From Schleiferiaceae bacterium (GTDB lineage Bacteria; Bacteroidota; Bacteroidia; Flavobacteriales; Schleiferiaceae), in assembly GCA_030833905.1 (NCBI GenBank), contig JAURGG010000002.1:28267-92266 (forward strand): a stretch of 64,000 nucleotides of DNA, written 5' to 3'. Positions within the stretch are counted from its first letter, which is position 1; each line of letters starts with the position of its first letter. Shown here one piece after another: positions 38,052 to 47,150 of the stretch. The notes below the pieces were generated by a model. It saw only the letters and a program-made list of their open reading frames with translations, had not been told where the DNA came from and searched no databases. The position numbers and the translations under genes are program-made.

Positions 38052-39312
38052 ACGCATCTTAGTCGCGACGTACTACTGGCCTCCTGCGGGTGGCCCAGGG
38101 GTGCAGCGCTGGCTCAAAACGGCCCTCGCACTAAGGCAGCTCGGCCACGACGTCGAAGTCCTCACGGTGGACCCGGCGTTTGCGACGTATCCACTTCGCG
38201 ACACAAGTCTCACGGCAGAGGCCGAGGGCATTACCGTCCACGCAACCCGAGCGATGGACTGGTTTGGAGCCTACCAAAAACTCACTCGCAGAAAAGAGGT
38301 TCCGTTCAGCGGGTTCGCCAACCAGGCTGGGCGGCCAGGACCGATCCAGCGCCTGTCTCGCTGGGTTCGCGGCAACCTGTTCATCCCTGACCCGCGACGT
38401 GGTTGGAACCGCTTCGCGGTCGCCGAAGCACTGAAGCAGCACTCCCGCAAGCCCTATGATTTAGTGGTGACGAGCGGGCCGCCCCACTCTACGCACTTGA
38501 TTGGGCTCGAACTGCAGCGGCGCGGAATGCGCTGGTGGGCAGACTTTCGCGACCCCTGGACCGACATTTACTACTACCGAATGTTCTATCCGTCGGCCTG
38601 GGCCCGGCGCCGTGACGCCCAGCTTGAACTAAGTGTTCTTGAACGTGCCGAACGGGTACTGACCGTGTCCGACGACCTCAAACGTTTGCTCGCAAGCAAA
38701 CTGAACGGTGATTCCGCCAAGTTTGTGGTGGTTCCAAACGGATACGATCCGGCAGACTTCGCAGCCAACGCCCCTGCGCCGAACAACCCTGTGCGGACAC
38801 TGGTCTACACGGGTACGCTCACGCTCGACTACCCGCTTGAAGCGCTTTATGCTGCGCTGCGAACCTACTGTGCAGCCCACGGCGCCCTGTCGCTTGTATT
38901 TGCCGGACGCCCCGCCCAAGAGGCCAAAGACGCCCTCGAGGCATTGACCCGCGAGCTTCCCTTGAGCGTAGAATTCAAAGGCTACCTGCCGCACGCCCAA
39001 AGCGTGGCCTTGCTTCAAGCTGCCGACGCGCTGCTGCTGCTCATTCCCGAGCTCCCCAACAACCGCGGAATCCTTACGGGAAAACTCTTTGAATACCTCG
39101 GAAGCGGCCGCCCCATTTGGGGATTTGGCCCGGTTGACGGGGACGCCAACGCCATTTTGCGCGAAACCCAGGCAGGCGGACTCTATGAAGACGCACTGGC
39201 CGCGGCCGAAGCCCTAGCCCAATGGCCCGAGCAGGGCGCACGCCATGAGGCCCGCTCCCGCTATACCCGCCTCGGCATCGCCGAAGGCTTGGCGGCTTAC
39301 TTTGACAAGTAG
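38044..39312 (+). CDS. Family 4 glycosyltransferase
   Basis: About 422 residues starting from a GTG (VPKRILVATYYWPPAGGPGVQRW). The acceptor half contains YDLVVTSGPPHSTHLIGLEL and WWADFRDPWTDIYYY; the donor half contains TVSDDL, VVPNGYDPADF, LVYTGTL, GYLPHAQSVALLQAADALLLL and the Glu-rich LTGKLFEYLGSGRPI. This is the GT-B fold of GT4 retaining transferases. The GTG lies inside the end of the YfhO gene, so translation is probably coupled. Its 3' end overlaps convergent carB by 16 bases. The sugar is unknown. Confidence 0.88.
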   Translation: MPKRILVATYYWPPAGGPGVQRWLKTALALRQLGHDVEVLTVDPAFATYPLRDTSLTAEAEGITVHATRAMDWFGAYQKLTRRKEVPFSGFANQAGRPGPIQRLSRWVRGNLFIPDPRRGWNRFAVAEALKQHSRKPYDLVVTSGPPHSTHLIGLELQRRGMRWWADFRDPWTDIYYYRMFYPSAWARRRDAQLELSVLERAERVLTVSDDLKRLLASKLNGDSAKFVVVPNGYDPADFAANAPAPNNPVRTLVYTGTLTLDYPLEALYAALRTYCAAHGALSLVFAGRPAQEAKDALEALTRELPLSVEFKGYLPHAQSVALLQAADALLLLIPELPNNRGILTGKLFEYLGSGRPIWGFGPVDGDANAILRETQAGGLYEDALAAAEALAQWPEQGARHEARSRYTRLGIAEGLAAYFDK

Positions 39313-42143
39313 TAGTTCCGCTCGCTGTACAGCTTGCGGAACATCGGATCCTTCAGTGAATCAATGAAGTAGATGGCCTCGCCAGTCGACTTCATCTGGG
39401 GCCCCAGCGTCTTGTTCACGTCAGGGAACTTGTGGAAGCTAAACACTGGAACCTTAATCGCCCATCCGCCTTTTTTGGGATTGAACGTGAAGTCGGTGAC
39501 CTTCTTGGTCCCGAGCATCACCTTGGTCGCTGCATTCACATAGGACTCTTGATAGGCCTTGCAAATGAACGGAACCGTGCGCGACGCACGCGGATTCGCC
39601 TCGATGATGAACACGGTGTCGTCCTTAATGGCGAATTGGATGTTGATGAGACCAACGGTTCCGAGCGCACGCGCAATCGTGTGGGTGTGGTCAATGATTT
39701 GCTGCATCACCAGCTCACCGAGGTTGAACGGGGGCAGGGTTGCGTTTGAATCACCTGAGTGCACGCCACAAGGCTCGATGTGCTCCATGATTCCGATGAT
39801 GTAGACGTTCTCGCCGTCGCAAATGGCATCGGCTTCGGCCTCAATCGCTCCGTCCAAGTAGTGGTCGAGCAGCACGCGGTTGCCAGGGAAGTCCTTAAAC
39901 AGTTCCACCACGTGGGTTTCGAGATCGTCGTGGTTGATGACGATTTTCATGCCCTGACCGCCCAGTACATAAGACGGGCGCACCAAGATGGGGTATCCCA
40001 GCTTTTCGGCCACTGCGCGGGCCTCGTCGGGGCGGGTAATCACGTCAAACCGAGGGTACGGAATTCCGTGCTCGTGAAGCAGTGTCGAGAAGCGTCCGCG
40101 GTCTTCGGCGAGGTCGAGCGACTGGTAGCTGGTTCCGACAATCGGAATTCCGAATCGGTCAAGCTTTTCGGCCAACTTGAGGGCCGTTTGGCCGCCGAGC
40201 TGCACGATGACGCCCACGGGCTTCTCGTGGCGAATGATGTCGTAGATGTGCTCCCAGAACACCGGCTCAAAGTAGAGCTTGTCGGCCGTATCAAAGTCGG
40301 TCGAAACCGTTTCAGGGTTGCAGTTAATCATGATGGTTTCAAAACCCTCCTCTTTGGCTGCCAGGACTCCGTGCACGCAGCTGTAGTCGAATTCGATTCC
40401 CTGGCCGATGCGGTTGGGACCGCTACCTAAGACGATGATTTTTTTGCGGTCGCTTGACGGGCTGTCGTTGCGGGCGCTCAGCGCACCGGGCTTACCGGAA
40501 CCGCGTTCAAACGTCGAGTAGTAGTAGGGCGTCTGAGCCGGAAACTCCGCGGCGCAGGTGTCCACCAACTTCCACACGCGCTCGATGCCCAATTTCACCC
40601 GCAGGTCGTGCACCTCGCTCTCGAGGCAGCGAACCATGTGGGCAATTTGGCGGTCGGCGAATCCCTTCATCTTGGCTTCGAGTAGCAAGTCGCTGGGCAG
40701 TGAACCGAGTTGGTGCGCCTCGAGGCGTCGCTGCGTGAGCATGAGGTCTTCGATTTCGCGCAGGAACCACATGTCGATCTTGGTGATTTCGTGGATCTTA
40801 CGGAGCGGAATTCCCATTTGCAACGCATCGTACAAGACAAATACTCGGTCCCAGCTCGCGTGCTCAAGTTTGTGCAGGATCACCTTTTGGTCCGTTAGGC
40901 CCTTGCCGTCAGCTCCCAATCCATTCCTTCGAATTTCGAGCGACTGGGCCGCCTTGTGCAGTGCCTCCTGAAAGCTGCGTCCGATGCCCATCACCTCGCC
41001 CACCGACTTCATTTGCAGGCCGAGGCGGCGGTCGGCGCCTTCAAACTTGTCAAAATTCCAGCGCGGAATCTTCACAATGACATAGTCGAGCGTCGGCTCA
41101 AAGTAGGCCGTGGTCGTCTTGGTGATCTGGTTGTTGAGCTCGTCAAGGGTGTAGCCAATGGCCAACTTAGCCGCGATTTTGGCAATGGGGTAGCCGGTTG
41201 CCTTGGATGCGAGCGCCGAAGAGCGCGACACGCGCGGATTAATCTCGATGGCTACGATATCCTCCTTTTCGTCTGGGCTTACTGCGAACTGCACGTTGCA
41301 TCCGCCGGCGAAGTTTCCGATCGAACGCATCATCTTAATCGCCATGTCGCGCATGCGCTGGTAGGTCGTGTCTGACAGTGTCATGGCCGGGGCCACGGTG
41401 ATGGAATCGCCGGTGTGGATGCCCATCGGATCCATGTTCTCAATCGAACAAATGATGATGACGTTGTCGTTGGCATCGCGCAGCAGCTCGAGCTCAAATT
41501 CCTTCCAACCCACGAGTGCTTTGTCGATGATGACCTCGTGTATGGGGCTGGCCTCTAAACCGCGCTGCAGGGCGCTGTCGAACTCTTCTTTGGTCCAGAC
41601 AAAGCTCGCACCGCTTCCGCCCAGCGTAAACGAAGCGCGCACGCACAAGGGGTAGCCAAACTCCTGCGCGATCTCTTTACCCTTGAGGTAGCTGGTCGCG
41701 ATCTTGGCCGGAGCATACGGAATGTCGATCTGGTCGAGCAGGTTCTTGAACTTATCCCGGTCTTCAGTAATGTTGATGGCCTCAATGTCGACGCCGATGA
41801 TTTGAACTCCATACTGTTCCCAGAGGCCTTGCTTGTCGGCTTCGATGCAGAGGTTCAAGGCCGTTTGACCACCCATCGTGGGCAGGACGGCATCAATTTT
41901 TTGCTCTTTGAGGATCTTCTCAAGGCTCTCGACCTCAAGTGGCAAAAGGTAGATGTGGTCGGCCACGACCTCGTCGGTCATGATCGTCGCAGGGTTCGAA
42001 TTGATGAGCGAAATCTCAATCCCCTCTTCGCGTAGCGAACGCGATGCTTGTGAACCCGAGTAGTCGAATTCACAGGCTTGGCCAATGACGATGGGGCCTG
42101 ATCCAATCAGGAGTACGTGCTTGATGTCGTGGTTACGTGGCAT
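39297..42143 (-). CDS. carB: Carbamoyl-phosphate synthase large subunit, short form
   Basis: Synthesises carbamoyl phosphate for pyrimidines and arginine. The 948-residue protein has two ATP-grasp synthetase halves, the first from VLLIGSGPIVIGQACEFDYSG and the second from IIVLGSGPNRIGQGIEFDYS, each with its carboxylate-binding EINPR or EANPR motif. It stops shortly after the second ATP-grasp domain (GPQMKSTGEAIYFIDSLKDP), so the roughly 120-residue C-terminal regulatory (MGS-like) domain of the E. coli enzyme is absent, as in other Bacteroidota. No carA is adjacent. The ATG at 42143 is chosen because a 7/8 -7 box (GATATTTG, 42162-42169) overlaps the alternative upstream start. Confidence 0.96.
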   Translation of the reverse strand: MPRNHDIKHVLLIGSGPIVIGQACEFDYSGSQASRSLREEGIEISLINSNPATIMTDEVVADHIYLLPLEVESLEKILKEQKIDAVLPTMGGQTALNLCIEADKQGLWEQYGVQIIGVDIEAINITEDRDKFKNLLDQIDIPYAPAKIATSYLKGKEIAQEFGYPLCVRASFTLGGSGASFVWTKEEFDSALQRGLEASPIHEVIIDKALVGWKEFELELLRDANDNVIIICSIENMDPMGIHTGDSITVAPAMTLSDTTYQRMRDMAIKMMRSIGNFAGGCNVQFAVSPDEKEDIVAIEINPRVSRSSALASKATGYPIAKIAAKLAIGYTLDELNNQITKTTTAYFEPTLDYVIVKIPRWNFDKFEGADRRLGLQMKSVGEVMGIGRSFQEALHKAAQSLEIRRNGLGADGKGLTDQKVILHKLEHASWDRVFVLYDALQMGIPLRKIHEITKIDMWFLREIEDLMLTQRRLEAHQLGSLPSDLLLEAKMKGFADRQIAHMVRCLESEVHDLRVKLGIERVWKLVDTCAAEFPAQTPYYYSTFERGSGKPGALSARNDSPSSDRKKIIVLGSGPNRIGQGIEFDYSCVHGVLAAKEEGFETIMINCNPETVSTDFDTADKLYFEPVFWEHIYDIIRHEKPVGVIVQLGGQTALKLAEKLDRFGIPIVGTSYQSLDLAEDRGRFSTLLHEHGIPYPRFDVITRPDEARAVAEKLGYPILVRPSYVLGGQGMKIVINHDDLETHVVELFKDFPGNRVLLDHYLDGAIEAEADAICDGENVYIIGIMEHIEPCGVHSGDSNATLPPFNLGELVMQQIIDHTHTIARALGTVGLINIQFAIKDDTVFIIEANPRASRTVPFICKAYQESYVNAATKVMLGTKKVTDFTFNPKKGGWAIKVPVFSFHKFPDVNKTLGPQMKSTGEAIYFIDSLKDPMFRKLYSERNYYLSK

Positions 42144-42204
42144 GATCTTCAGGAACTTAGTCAAATATCGGTCTCAATCTGCGGCAAACGGCTCGCGCAG
42201 GCAC

Positions 42205-42234
42205 AAAAAAAAGGTGCTGCTTGCGCAACACCTT
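42205..42234 (-). terminator. Rho-independent terminator of rpmH
   Basis: Minus-strand RNA: AAGGUGUUGC, loop GCAA, GCAGCACCUU, then more U (eight A on the plus strand at 42205-42212). GCAA is a stable GNRA-type loop. It separates rpmH from carB. Confidence 0.85.
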
Positions 42235-42258
42235 CAATGGGTTTGAATCCAAAAGGCA

Positions 42259-42417
42259 TTAGCCCTTTGGGTTGCTCTCGTCAGACACCGTCAAACGCTT
42301 GCGACCGCGTGCGCGGCGAGCTGCCAATACGCGACGGCCGTTTGCCGAAGCCATGCGCAAGCGGAACCCGTGCTTGTTCACGCGCTTGCGCTTCGAAGGT
42401 TGAAATGTGCGTTTCAT
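42259..42417 (-). CDS. rpmH: 50S ribosomal protein L34
   Basis: A 52-residue basic protein, [20 protein letters not shown] through [20 protein letters not shown], which is unmistakable L34. The ATG at 42417 gives the universal N-terminus. It has a complete promoter upstream (-33 TTG and -7 TATATTTG) and a strong terminator downstream, so it is a single-gene unit. rnpA, its usual neighbour in many bacteria, is not next to it. Confidence 0.97.
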   Translation of the reverse strand: MKRTFQPSKRKRVNKHGFRLRMASANGRRVLAARRARGRKRLTVSDESNPKG

Positions 42418-42465
42418 CGTGTCGTGTTTTTGAACGATCCACGGGCTTGACCGTGATTCGGGCTG

Positions 42466-42494
42466 CAAATATAGTTCGAATTTTCAATCTGCAA
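42466..42494 (-). promoter_or_regulatory. rpmH promoter with -33 and -7 elements
   Basis: On the minus strand TTG (42494-42492) is followed after 18 bases by TATATTTG (42473-42466), matching the Bacteroidota TTG/TAnnTTTG promoter. The -7 box lies 48 nt before the rpmH ATG. This is the most complete promoter in the window. Confidence 0.7.
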
Positions 42495-42500
42495 GGGGTG

Positions 42501-42508
42501 TATCTTTG
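42501..42508 (+). promoter_or_regulatory. -7 element 5 nt before the SDR operon
   Basis: TATCTTTG, an exact TAnnTTTG match, is followed by AAAAT and the ATG at 42514. It is six bases from the -33 TTG of the divergent rpmH promoter. Confidence 0.5.
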
Positions 42509-42513
42509 AAAAT

Positions 42514-43266
42514 ATGTCAAGCACACAGAGAATTTGGGTGACGGGCGCCTCTGAAGGCATTGGACTAGGGCTGCTGAAGCACTACCAACGCCTTGGTTGG
42601 CAGACGCTAGGAAGCTCGCGAAGCACTCAAGGCCCGGCCGAAGCCGACCACTGGATTCCGGCTGACTTGAGCGATTCCGCCCAACGTGCCATGGCCGTGG
42701 ACCGCCTCACCAACGAATTCGGTTGGCCCGACCTCGTCGTCCTGAACGCCGGTGTAGGCCACTGGGCGACTGCCGCCGAAACCAAGCGCAGCGACGCCGA
42801 ACGCGTACTTGAACTCAACTACTGGGCCCCTGTAGAACTCACGCGCTTGCTCGCCGAGCGCGCCGAAGGCCGCACACTCCACGTGGTGGTCATCTCAAGC
42901 ATCGCCGCCCGATTTGGGCAAAAAAAACTCGCAACCTACAGCGCCAGCAAGGCTGCGGTCGCACTGTGGGCTGAATCGGTGCATGAAGAGTGGCAGGGTT
43001 CCGCCCACCGAATCCAATTGATTCTGCCCGGAGTGGTCAGCACCAACATCATGCGCCACAGCATTGGCCGCGACGGCCAGGCAATCGGTGACCGCGCGGG
43101 CGTCCACCACGGCTGGAGCGTCGAGCGCACCGCCCAAGCCATCGAACGGGCCACCCGAACCCGCAGGTTCGCACACATTTTAGCGAGTCCCGGTGTACGC
43201 TTCGCCCTGATTCTGCACGACCTTTGCCCGAGTATTTTTTACGTGCTTTTGCGCCGCAAACCATGA
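42514..43266 (+). CDS. Short-chain dehydrogenase/reductase (SDR)
   Basis: A 250-residue classical SDR: nucleotide motif TGASEGIG (10-17), NAG (78-80), catalytic Ser near 128-129, Tyr142 and Lys146 in YSASK. It uses NAD(P)H to reduce or oxidise a carbonyl/hydroxyl group; the substrate is unknown. Its TGA overlaps the ATG of the next gene (ATGA), and it heads the compact unit running to meaB at 50120. A very short or absent leader is expected from the -7 position. Confidence 0.88.
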   Translation: MSSTQRIWVTGASEGIGLGLLKHYQRLGWQTLGSSRSTQGPAEADHWIPADLSDSAQRAMAVDRLTNEFGWPDLVVLNAGVGHWATAAETKRSDAERVLELNYWAPVELTRLLAERAEGRTLHVVVISSIAARFGQKKLATYSASKAAVALWAESVHEEWQGSAHRIQLILPGVVSTNIMRHSIGRDGQAIGDRAGVHHGWSVERTAQAIERATRTRRFAHILASPGVRFALILHDLCPSIFYVLLRRKP

Positions 43267-44069
43267 AGACGATTATCAACCCCAGTGTTCTCGAGCGACT
43301 GCCCGAACTTACCGCCCAATTTGCTGCGGGCCAGCCCAATCACGTGGTGCTCGACAACTTTCTCAACGATGAGGTTGCCAATGCCCTGCACCAGCACTTT
43401 CCGTCGGTCGATTCTCTAAAAGTCAAGCGCAAGTCACTGAACGAAAACAAGGTAGAGGACTACCACTTCGAGCGCTGGGACCCGGTCTTCACTGAGGTCC
43501 GCAACGCCATTCGCTCTTCTGAATTCGGAACCTGGATCAGCACCCTGACCGGCATCGACAACCTGTACACACCTGACGACGCCTTGGGATCGGGACTGCA
43601 CCAGGGCGGGCAAGGCAGCTTTGTCGACGTGCACATCGACGTCAACTTTGACCCGAAACTCAAGCTGTGGCGCCGGGTCAACCTGCTGATTTACCTCAAC
43701 CGCCACTGGGACGAGGCTTGGGGCGGACACCTTGAAATTTGGGACCCCCAGATGACCAAGGTGCTTCACCGCGTGGCTCCGATGCACAACCGCGCCATCA
43801 TCTTTTTGACCGACGAGAACAGTCCGCACGGCTACAAGGCCATCACTATTCCTGAGGGTGAGTCGCGCAAGAGCTTCTACGCCTACTACTTTACTGAGGT
43901 TAGTGACGGATTCAAGTACAGCGACTCGAAGTTCATTGCCCGCCCTGACGACAGTTTGGCGCGCCGCACGGCGACGTCCGTCAAGGAATGGACCAAAATC
44001 CGCGCGAAGCGTATTCTGAACGCCCTCGGAGTCAAAATGCTTGACTTCCAAGACAAAAACCGCTTCTAA
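43263..44069 (+). CDS. 2-oxoglutarate/Fe(II) oxygenase (prolyl-hydroxylase-like)
   Basis: A 268-residue protein with a double-stranded beta-helix core. Iron ligands His124 and Asp126 lie in VDVHIDVNFD, distal His189 in ENSPHGY, and a basic residue that could bind 2-oxoglutarate lies near Arg202. LLIYLNRHWDEAWGGHLEIWD is characteristic of the 2OG-Fe(II) oxygenase superfamily near P4H/PHD-type enzymes. It probably hydroxylates a small molecule, sugar or protein side chain; the target is unknown. It is coupled to the SDR by ATGA overlap and precedes the ABC exporter by 6 bases. Confidence 0.83.
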   Translation: MKTIINPSVLERLPELTAQFAAGQPNHVVLDNFLNDEVANALHQHFPSVDSLKVKRKSLNENKVEDYHFERWDPVFTEVRNAIRSSEFGTWISTLTGIDNLYTPDDALGSGLHQGGQGSFVDVHIDVNFDPKLKLWRRVNLLIYLNRHWDEAWGGHLEIWDPQMTKVLHRVAPMHNRAIIFLTDENSPHGYKAITIPEGESRKSFYAYYFTEVSDGFKYSDSKFIARPDDSLARRTATSVKEWTKIRAKRILNALGVKMLDFQDKNRF

Positions 44070-44075
44070 GGCGGA

Positions 44076-45239
44076 ATGGCCAAAGCTCAGTTCGGCAACA
44101 AGACGCCCAAAAAACCCATCACGTGGACTGCCCTGAAGCAGATGTCGCGGATGTACGTGCACGTCAAACCCTACCGTGGCGAGTTCCTGGTGGGATTGCT
44201 TATGCTGCTCCTCTCGTCGGGCAGCAACTTGGCGTTCCCGAAGTACCTCGGTGAACTCGTTGACGCCGCCCAGACCGACCCTTCAGCCATTGATGGGATC
44301 GCCCTGACCCTCGTGGTCATTTTGCTCGCCCAGTCGGTGTTCAGCTTCGGACGCATCTTCTTTTTTGAGCGCGTCGCCCAACGGTCGCTCGCCTCGCTGC
44401 GGTCGGCCATGTACAACCACTTGGTAAGCCTTCCGCTGCCGTTTTTTCACGAAAAACGCATCGGCGAACTCACAAATCGCCTTCAGAGCGACATCGGTGT
44501 GCTTCAAGAAACGTTTACAAGCACCTTGGCCGAGTTCATTCGCCAAATTGTCATCATTGTGGGCGGAATCGCCCTTCTCGTCTACCAATCGCCGTCGCTC
44601 ACCGGGTTCATGCTGCTGGTGCTGCCCCTGGTGGTCATTCTTGGGGTCGCCTTCGGAAGCCGGATTCGCAAGTACGCCAAAGACGTGCAAACGGCATCCG
44701 CCGAGTCCAACACCATCGTCGACGAAACGTTGAGTGCCGTGGCCACCGTAAAGGCCTACACCCAAGAGGGCTTTGAAAAAACCCGCTACCGAAAGGCGCT
44801 GGATCATGTCGCGGCTTTGGGTATTCGCGGCGGAATCTACCGCGGCGCCTTTAGCAGCTTCATCATCCTCGGGCTGTTTGGCGCCTTGGTGGCGGTAATT
44901 TGGAAGGGGGCGAGCCTGATTGCGAGCGGCGAAATGGCCTCTGGACAGCTCTTTAGCTTCGTGATTTACTCTGGATTTATCGGCGGATCGGTGGGCGGAC
45001 TCGCCGACGTGTACAGCCGCCTTCAGCGCGCCATGGGCGCCACCGAAGCCATTATGGCGATGCTCGACGAGCAGCCCGAAACCGCCAGCGAGCAGCCAGC
45101 AACCAGGACGCCTCAGCGAGCAACCAGCAGCCAGCTGTCGCCTTTCGCAACGTCCACTTCGCCTACCCCACCCGACCCGACGTGCCCGTGCTTCAGGGGC
45201 TCAACCTTGAAATCCGCGAAGGCCAGCAGTGTGCTTTAG
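44076..45239 (+). CDS. ABC exporter, transmembrane part (interrupted by frameshift)
   Basis: The N-terminal 340 or so residues are a type I ABC exporter membrane domain: six helices with AQSVFSFGRIFFFERVAQRSLASLRSAMYNHLVSLPLPFFHEKRIGEL split into recognisable pieces (SLASLRSAMYNHL, PFFHEKRIGELTNRL, SNTIVDETLSAVATVKAY). After MAMLDEQPETASEQPATR the frame reads low-complexity Ser/Thr/Pro and stops at 45239, while the ATPase continues in the frame one base back. The natural product is probably a single MsbA/LmrA-like half-transporter of about 600 residues. Whether this is a real mutation, an assembly error or programmed -1 shifting cannot be told here. Confidence 0.8.
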   Translation: MAKAQFGNKTPKKPITWTALKQMSRMYVHVKPYRGEFLVGLLMLLLSSGSNLAFPKYLGELVDAAQTDPSAIDGIALTLVVILLAQSVFSFGRIFFFERVAQRSLASLRSAMYNHLVSLPLPFFHEKRIGELTNRLQSDIGVLQETFTSTLAEFIRQIVIIVGGIALLVYQSPSLTGFMLLVLPLVVILGVAFGSRIRKYAKDVQTASAESNTIVDETLSAVATVKAYTQEGFEKTRYRKALDHVAALGIRGGIYRGAFSSFIILGLFGALVAVIWKGASLIASGEMASGQLFSFVIYSGFIGGSVGGLADVYSRLQRAMGATEAIMAMLDEQPETASEQPATRTPQRATSSQLSPFATSTSPTPPDPTCPCFRGSTLKSAKASSVL

Positions 45240-45880
45240 TGGGCTCGAGCGGCGCCGGAAAATCCACGGTGGTTCAGCTACTCTACCGCTTTCACGATCC
45301 GCAGCAGGGAGCGCTTTTGGTGCAGGGCCGCGACGCGCGCGACTGGCCACTCGAAGAACTGAGGGGGCGCATGGCATGGGTTCCGCAGGACGTCGTTCTG
45401 TTTGGGCGAAGCATCCTCGAAAACATACGCTACAGCCGACCCGAGGCCAGCGACGACGAGGTGCGCCGGGCCGCCGAAGACGCAAACGCTTGGGAATTCA
45501 TCGAACGCTTTCCCGACGGCTGGAACACCCAAGTGGGGGAGCGCGGCGTGCAGCTCAGCGGAGGCCAACGCCAGCGCATCGCCATTGCGCGGGCCATGCT
45601 CCGCGACCCCAACCTCCTCGTGCTCGATGAGGCTACCTCGTCGCTCGACCCCGAAAGCGAGTCCCTCGTGCAGTCCGCACTTGAAACACTTATGAAGGGC
45701 CGCACCTCGCTTGTGATCGCCCACCGACTCAGTACGGTGCGCCACGCCGACGTCATCGCATTTATTCACGAGGGGCAAATCGCCGAAATGGGCAGCCATG
45801 ACGAGCTTATGCAGCTCGAGGGCGGACGCTACCGCGCCTTTGTGCAGAAGCAGTGGAACGGAACCCTAACTTCGCATTAA
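45182..45880 (+). CDS. ABC exporter, ATP-binding part (same gene, shifted frame)
   Basis: It carries all ATPase motifs: Walker A GSSGAGKST, Q-loop in AWVPQDVVLF, signature LSGGQRQR, Walker B with LLVLDEATSSLD and the switch His in VIAHRLS. The first start codon in this frame is the GTG at 45182, but matching sequence continues upstream in the same frame from about 45101 (ending AFRNVHFAYPTRPD), including the A-loop Tyr. A separate protein from 45182 would therefore lack the A-loop. This supports one gene broken by a frameshift rather than two genes. Its TAA overlaps the divIC ATG by one base. Confidence 0.8.
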   Translation: MPVLQGLNLEIREGQQCALVGSSGAGKSTVVQLLYRFHDPQQGALLVQGRDARDWPLEELRGRMAWVPQDVVLFGRSILENIRYSRPEASDDEVRRAAEDANAWEFIERFPDGWNTQVGERGVQLSGGQRQRIAIARAMLRDPNLLVLDEATSSLDPESESLVQSALETLMKGRTSLVIAHRLSTVRHADVIAFIHEGQIAEMGSHDELMQLEGGRYRAFVQKQWNGTLTSH

Positions 45881-46191
45881 TGCACCGGATTCCGTCCTTT
45901 CTTCGCAACAAGTACGTCCTAGCTGGACTGCTTTTTGGCGTGTGGATGCTGTTTTTGGACTCCAACAACCTGCGCATCCAGTGGGAACTGGACCAAGAAG
46001 TCCGCGCCCTCGAAGACGGGGTTCGCTACTACCGCAGCGAGCTCGAAAAAACCCAAAAGCGCCTTAAAGAGCTCGAGTCAGACCCCGCGCAGCTCGAAAA
46101 GTTCGCCCGCGAAACCTACTGGATGCACCGCCCCGGCGAAGAAGTCCTGCTGGTTGAACCCTTGGACCCCGAAGATTCCGACACCTTATGA
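45880..46191 (+). CDS. Septum formation initiator family protein (DivIC/FtsB-like)
   Basis: A 103-residue bitopic membrane protein: a short cytoplasmic start, one helix (YVLAGLLFGVWMLFL, about residues 12-26), then a coiled coil (LDQEVRALEDGVRYYRSELEK) and the FARETYWMHRPGEEV segment typical of DivIC/FtsB. These proteins link FtsQ and FtsL in the divisome. It is tightly packed: TAATG with the ABC gene upstream and ATGA with mutA downstream. A divIC-mutA-mutB order is known in flavobacteria. Confidence 0.87.
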   Translation: MHRIPSFLRNKYVLAGLLFGVWMLFLDSNNLRIQWELDQEVRALEDGVRYYRSELEKTQKRLKELESDPAQLEKFARETYWMHRPGEEVLLVEPLDPEDSDTL

Positions 46192-47150
46192 TGGCTGAAC
46201 TTCCCGAATTGGGGGTTCCGAGCGCGGCAACCCAAACGCTGCCCGATTTTGGAACCGCGGCTCCTGCCGACCGCATGGTGACGGTGGACGTCGACGGTTC
46301 CGACCCAAAAAAAGCCCGCGAAACCGCACTTGAGGCACTAATGGACGGCGCGAGCAGCATTCTATTTTGGGTGCACCGCACCAACGACGTCGCGACGCTG
46401 ACCCGCGGAATCGACAGCAGCATCGCCCCGCTTCACTTGGTGGGAGACCTTGACCCCGAAGCGGTGGCCGCGCAGCTCCAGGCCCAAAGTCTTGGACTGT
46501 TGAACCTCGACCCGATCGAGCACAAGGCCCGAAGCGGCCAGTGGTTTACGGGCAGCTGGGTAGACGACCTCGCGCGCCTGCGGCGCGCTGACGTGGTGCT
46601 GCCTCAGGCCATGGGAGCGGTCGTGAGCAACGCGTGCTTTGCAGCCGCGCAGGGCGCCGTCGCGCAGCTCGCATGGGGACTTGCCAGCCTCGAGGCCATG
46701 AATCCCGCGCCGGGTCGCCCCGTCGGCCTCGTCCTTCAGGCTACTGACGACTACTTCGAGACCGCCGCAATGGCACAGGCCGCACGCCTGCTGTGGACGC
46801 GTAATCCTCTTTGGATTGTGGGCCGGGTCGCCGGAAGCCCCAGTGAGGATGCCGCCGACCTGGTCGACCGCGGGCTGCAGGCCCAAGCGTTCGCCCTCGG
46901 GGGTTGCCGCGACCTCTGGATCCAACCTCTGAACGACAGCCCACAGGCCGCCCGCTGGGCGCGCCACCAGGCTTTGGTGCTGTACTACGAGAGCGGCCTG
47001 TTCCGCCACGACTACCCCCTGCGCGGTAGCTACCTGATTGACGAATGGACCGCTCAGCTGGCCGAAGCAGCGCGCTCCCAAGTTGCGGCATGGGACGCGC
47101 GCGGCGGCCTTGTACAGCTGCTTGACCACAACCTCGACCCATGGACGTAG
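46188..47150 (+). CDS. mutA: Methylmalonyl-CoA mutase small subunit, short form
   Basis: Non-catalytic partner of MutB. The 320-residue protein has the TIM-barrel-like pattern of the small subunit, for example [34 protein letters not shown] and [11 protein letters not shown], and ends [11 protein letters not shown]. Other bacterial small subunits are about 450-620 residues, so this one lacks the C-terminal cobalamin-fold-like half. MutA does not bind B12, so this need not inactivate the enzyme. It starts inside the end of divIC (ATGA) and overlaps mutB by 10 bases. Either of two consecutive ATGs could be used. Confidence 0.82.
   Translation: MMAELPELGVPSAATQTLPDFGTAAPADRMVTVDVDGSDPKKARETALEALMDGASSILFWVHRTNDVATLTRGIDSSIAPLHLVGDLDPEAVAAQLQAQSLGLLNLDPIEHKARSGQWFTGSWVDDLARLRRADVVLPQAMGAVVSNACFAAAQGAVAQLAWGLASLEAMNPAPGRPVGLVLQATDDYFETAAMAQAARLLWTRNPLWIVGRVAGSPSEDAADLVDRGLQAQAFALGGCRDLWIQPLNDSPQAARWARHQALVLYYESGLFRHDYPLRGSYLIDEWTAQLAEAARSQVAAWDARGGLVQLLDHNLDPWT

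Noticed and set aside
45082..45140. Programmed -1 frameshifting in the ABC exporter
   Set aside because: No X-XXY-YYZ slippery heptamer with downstream structure was found, so a mutation or assembly error is simpler, though not excluded.
46120..46190. Cobalamin riboswitch upstream of mutA
   Set aside because: There is no leader: mutA starts within the end of divIC, and no B12-box-like sequence is visible at the operon start (42.5 kb).
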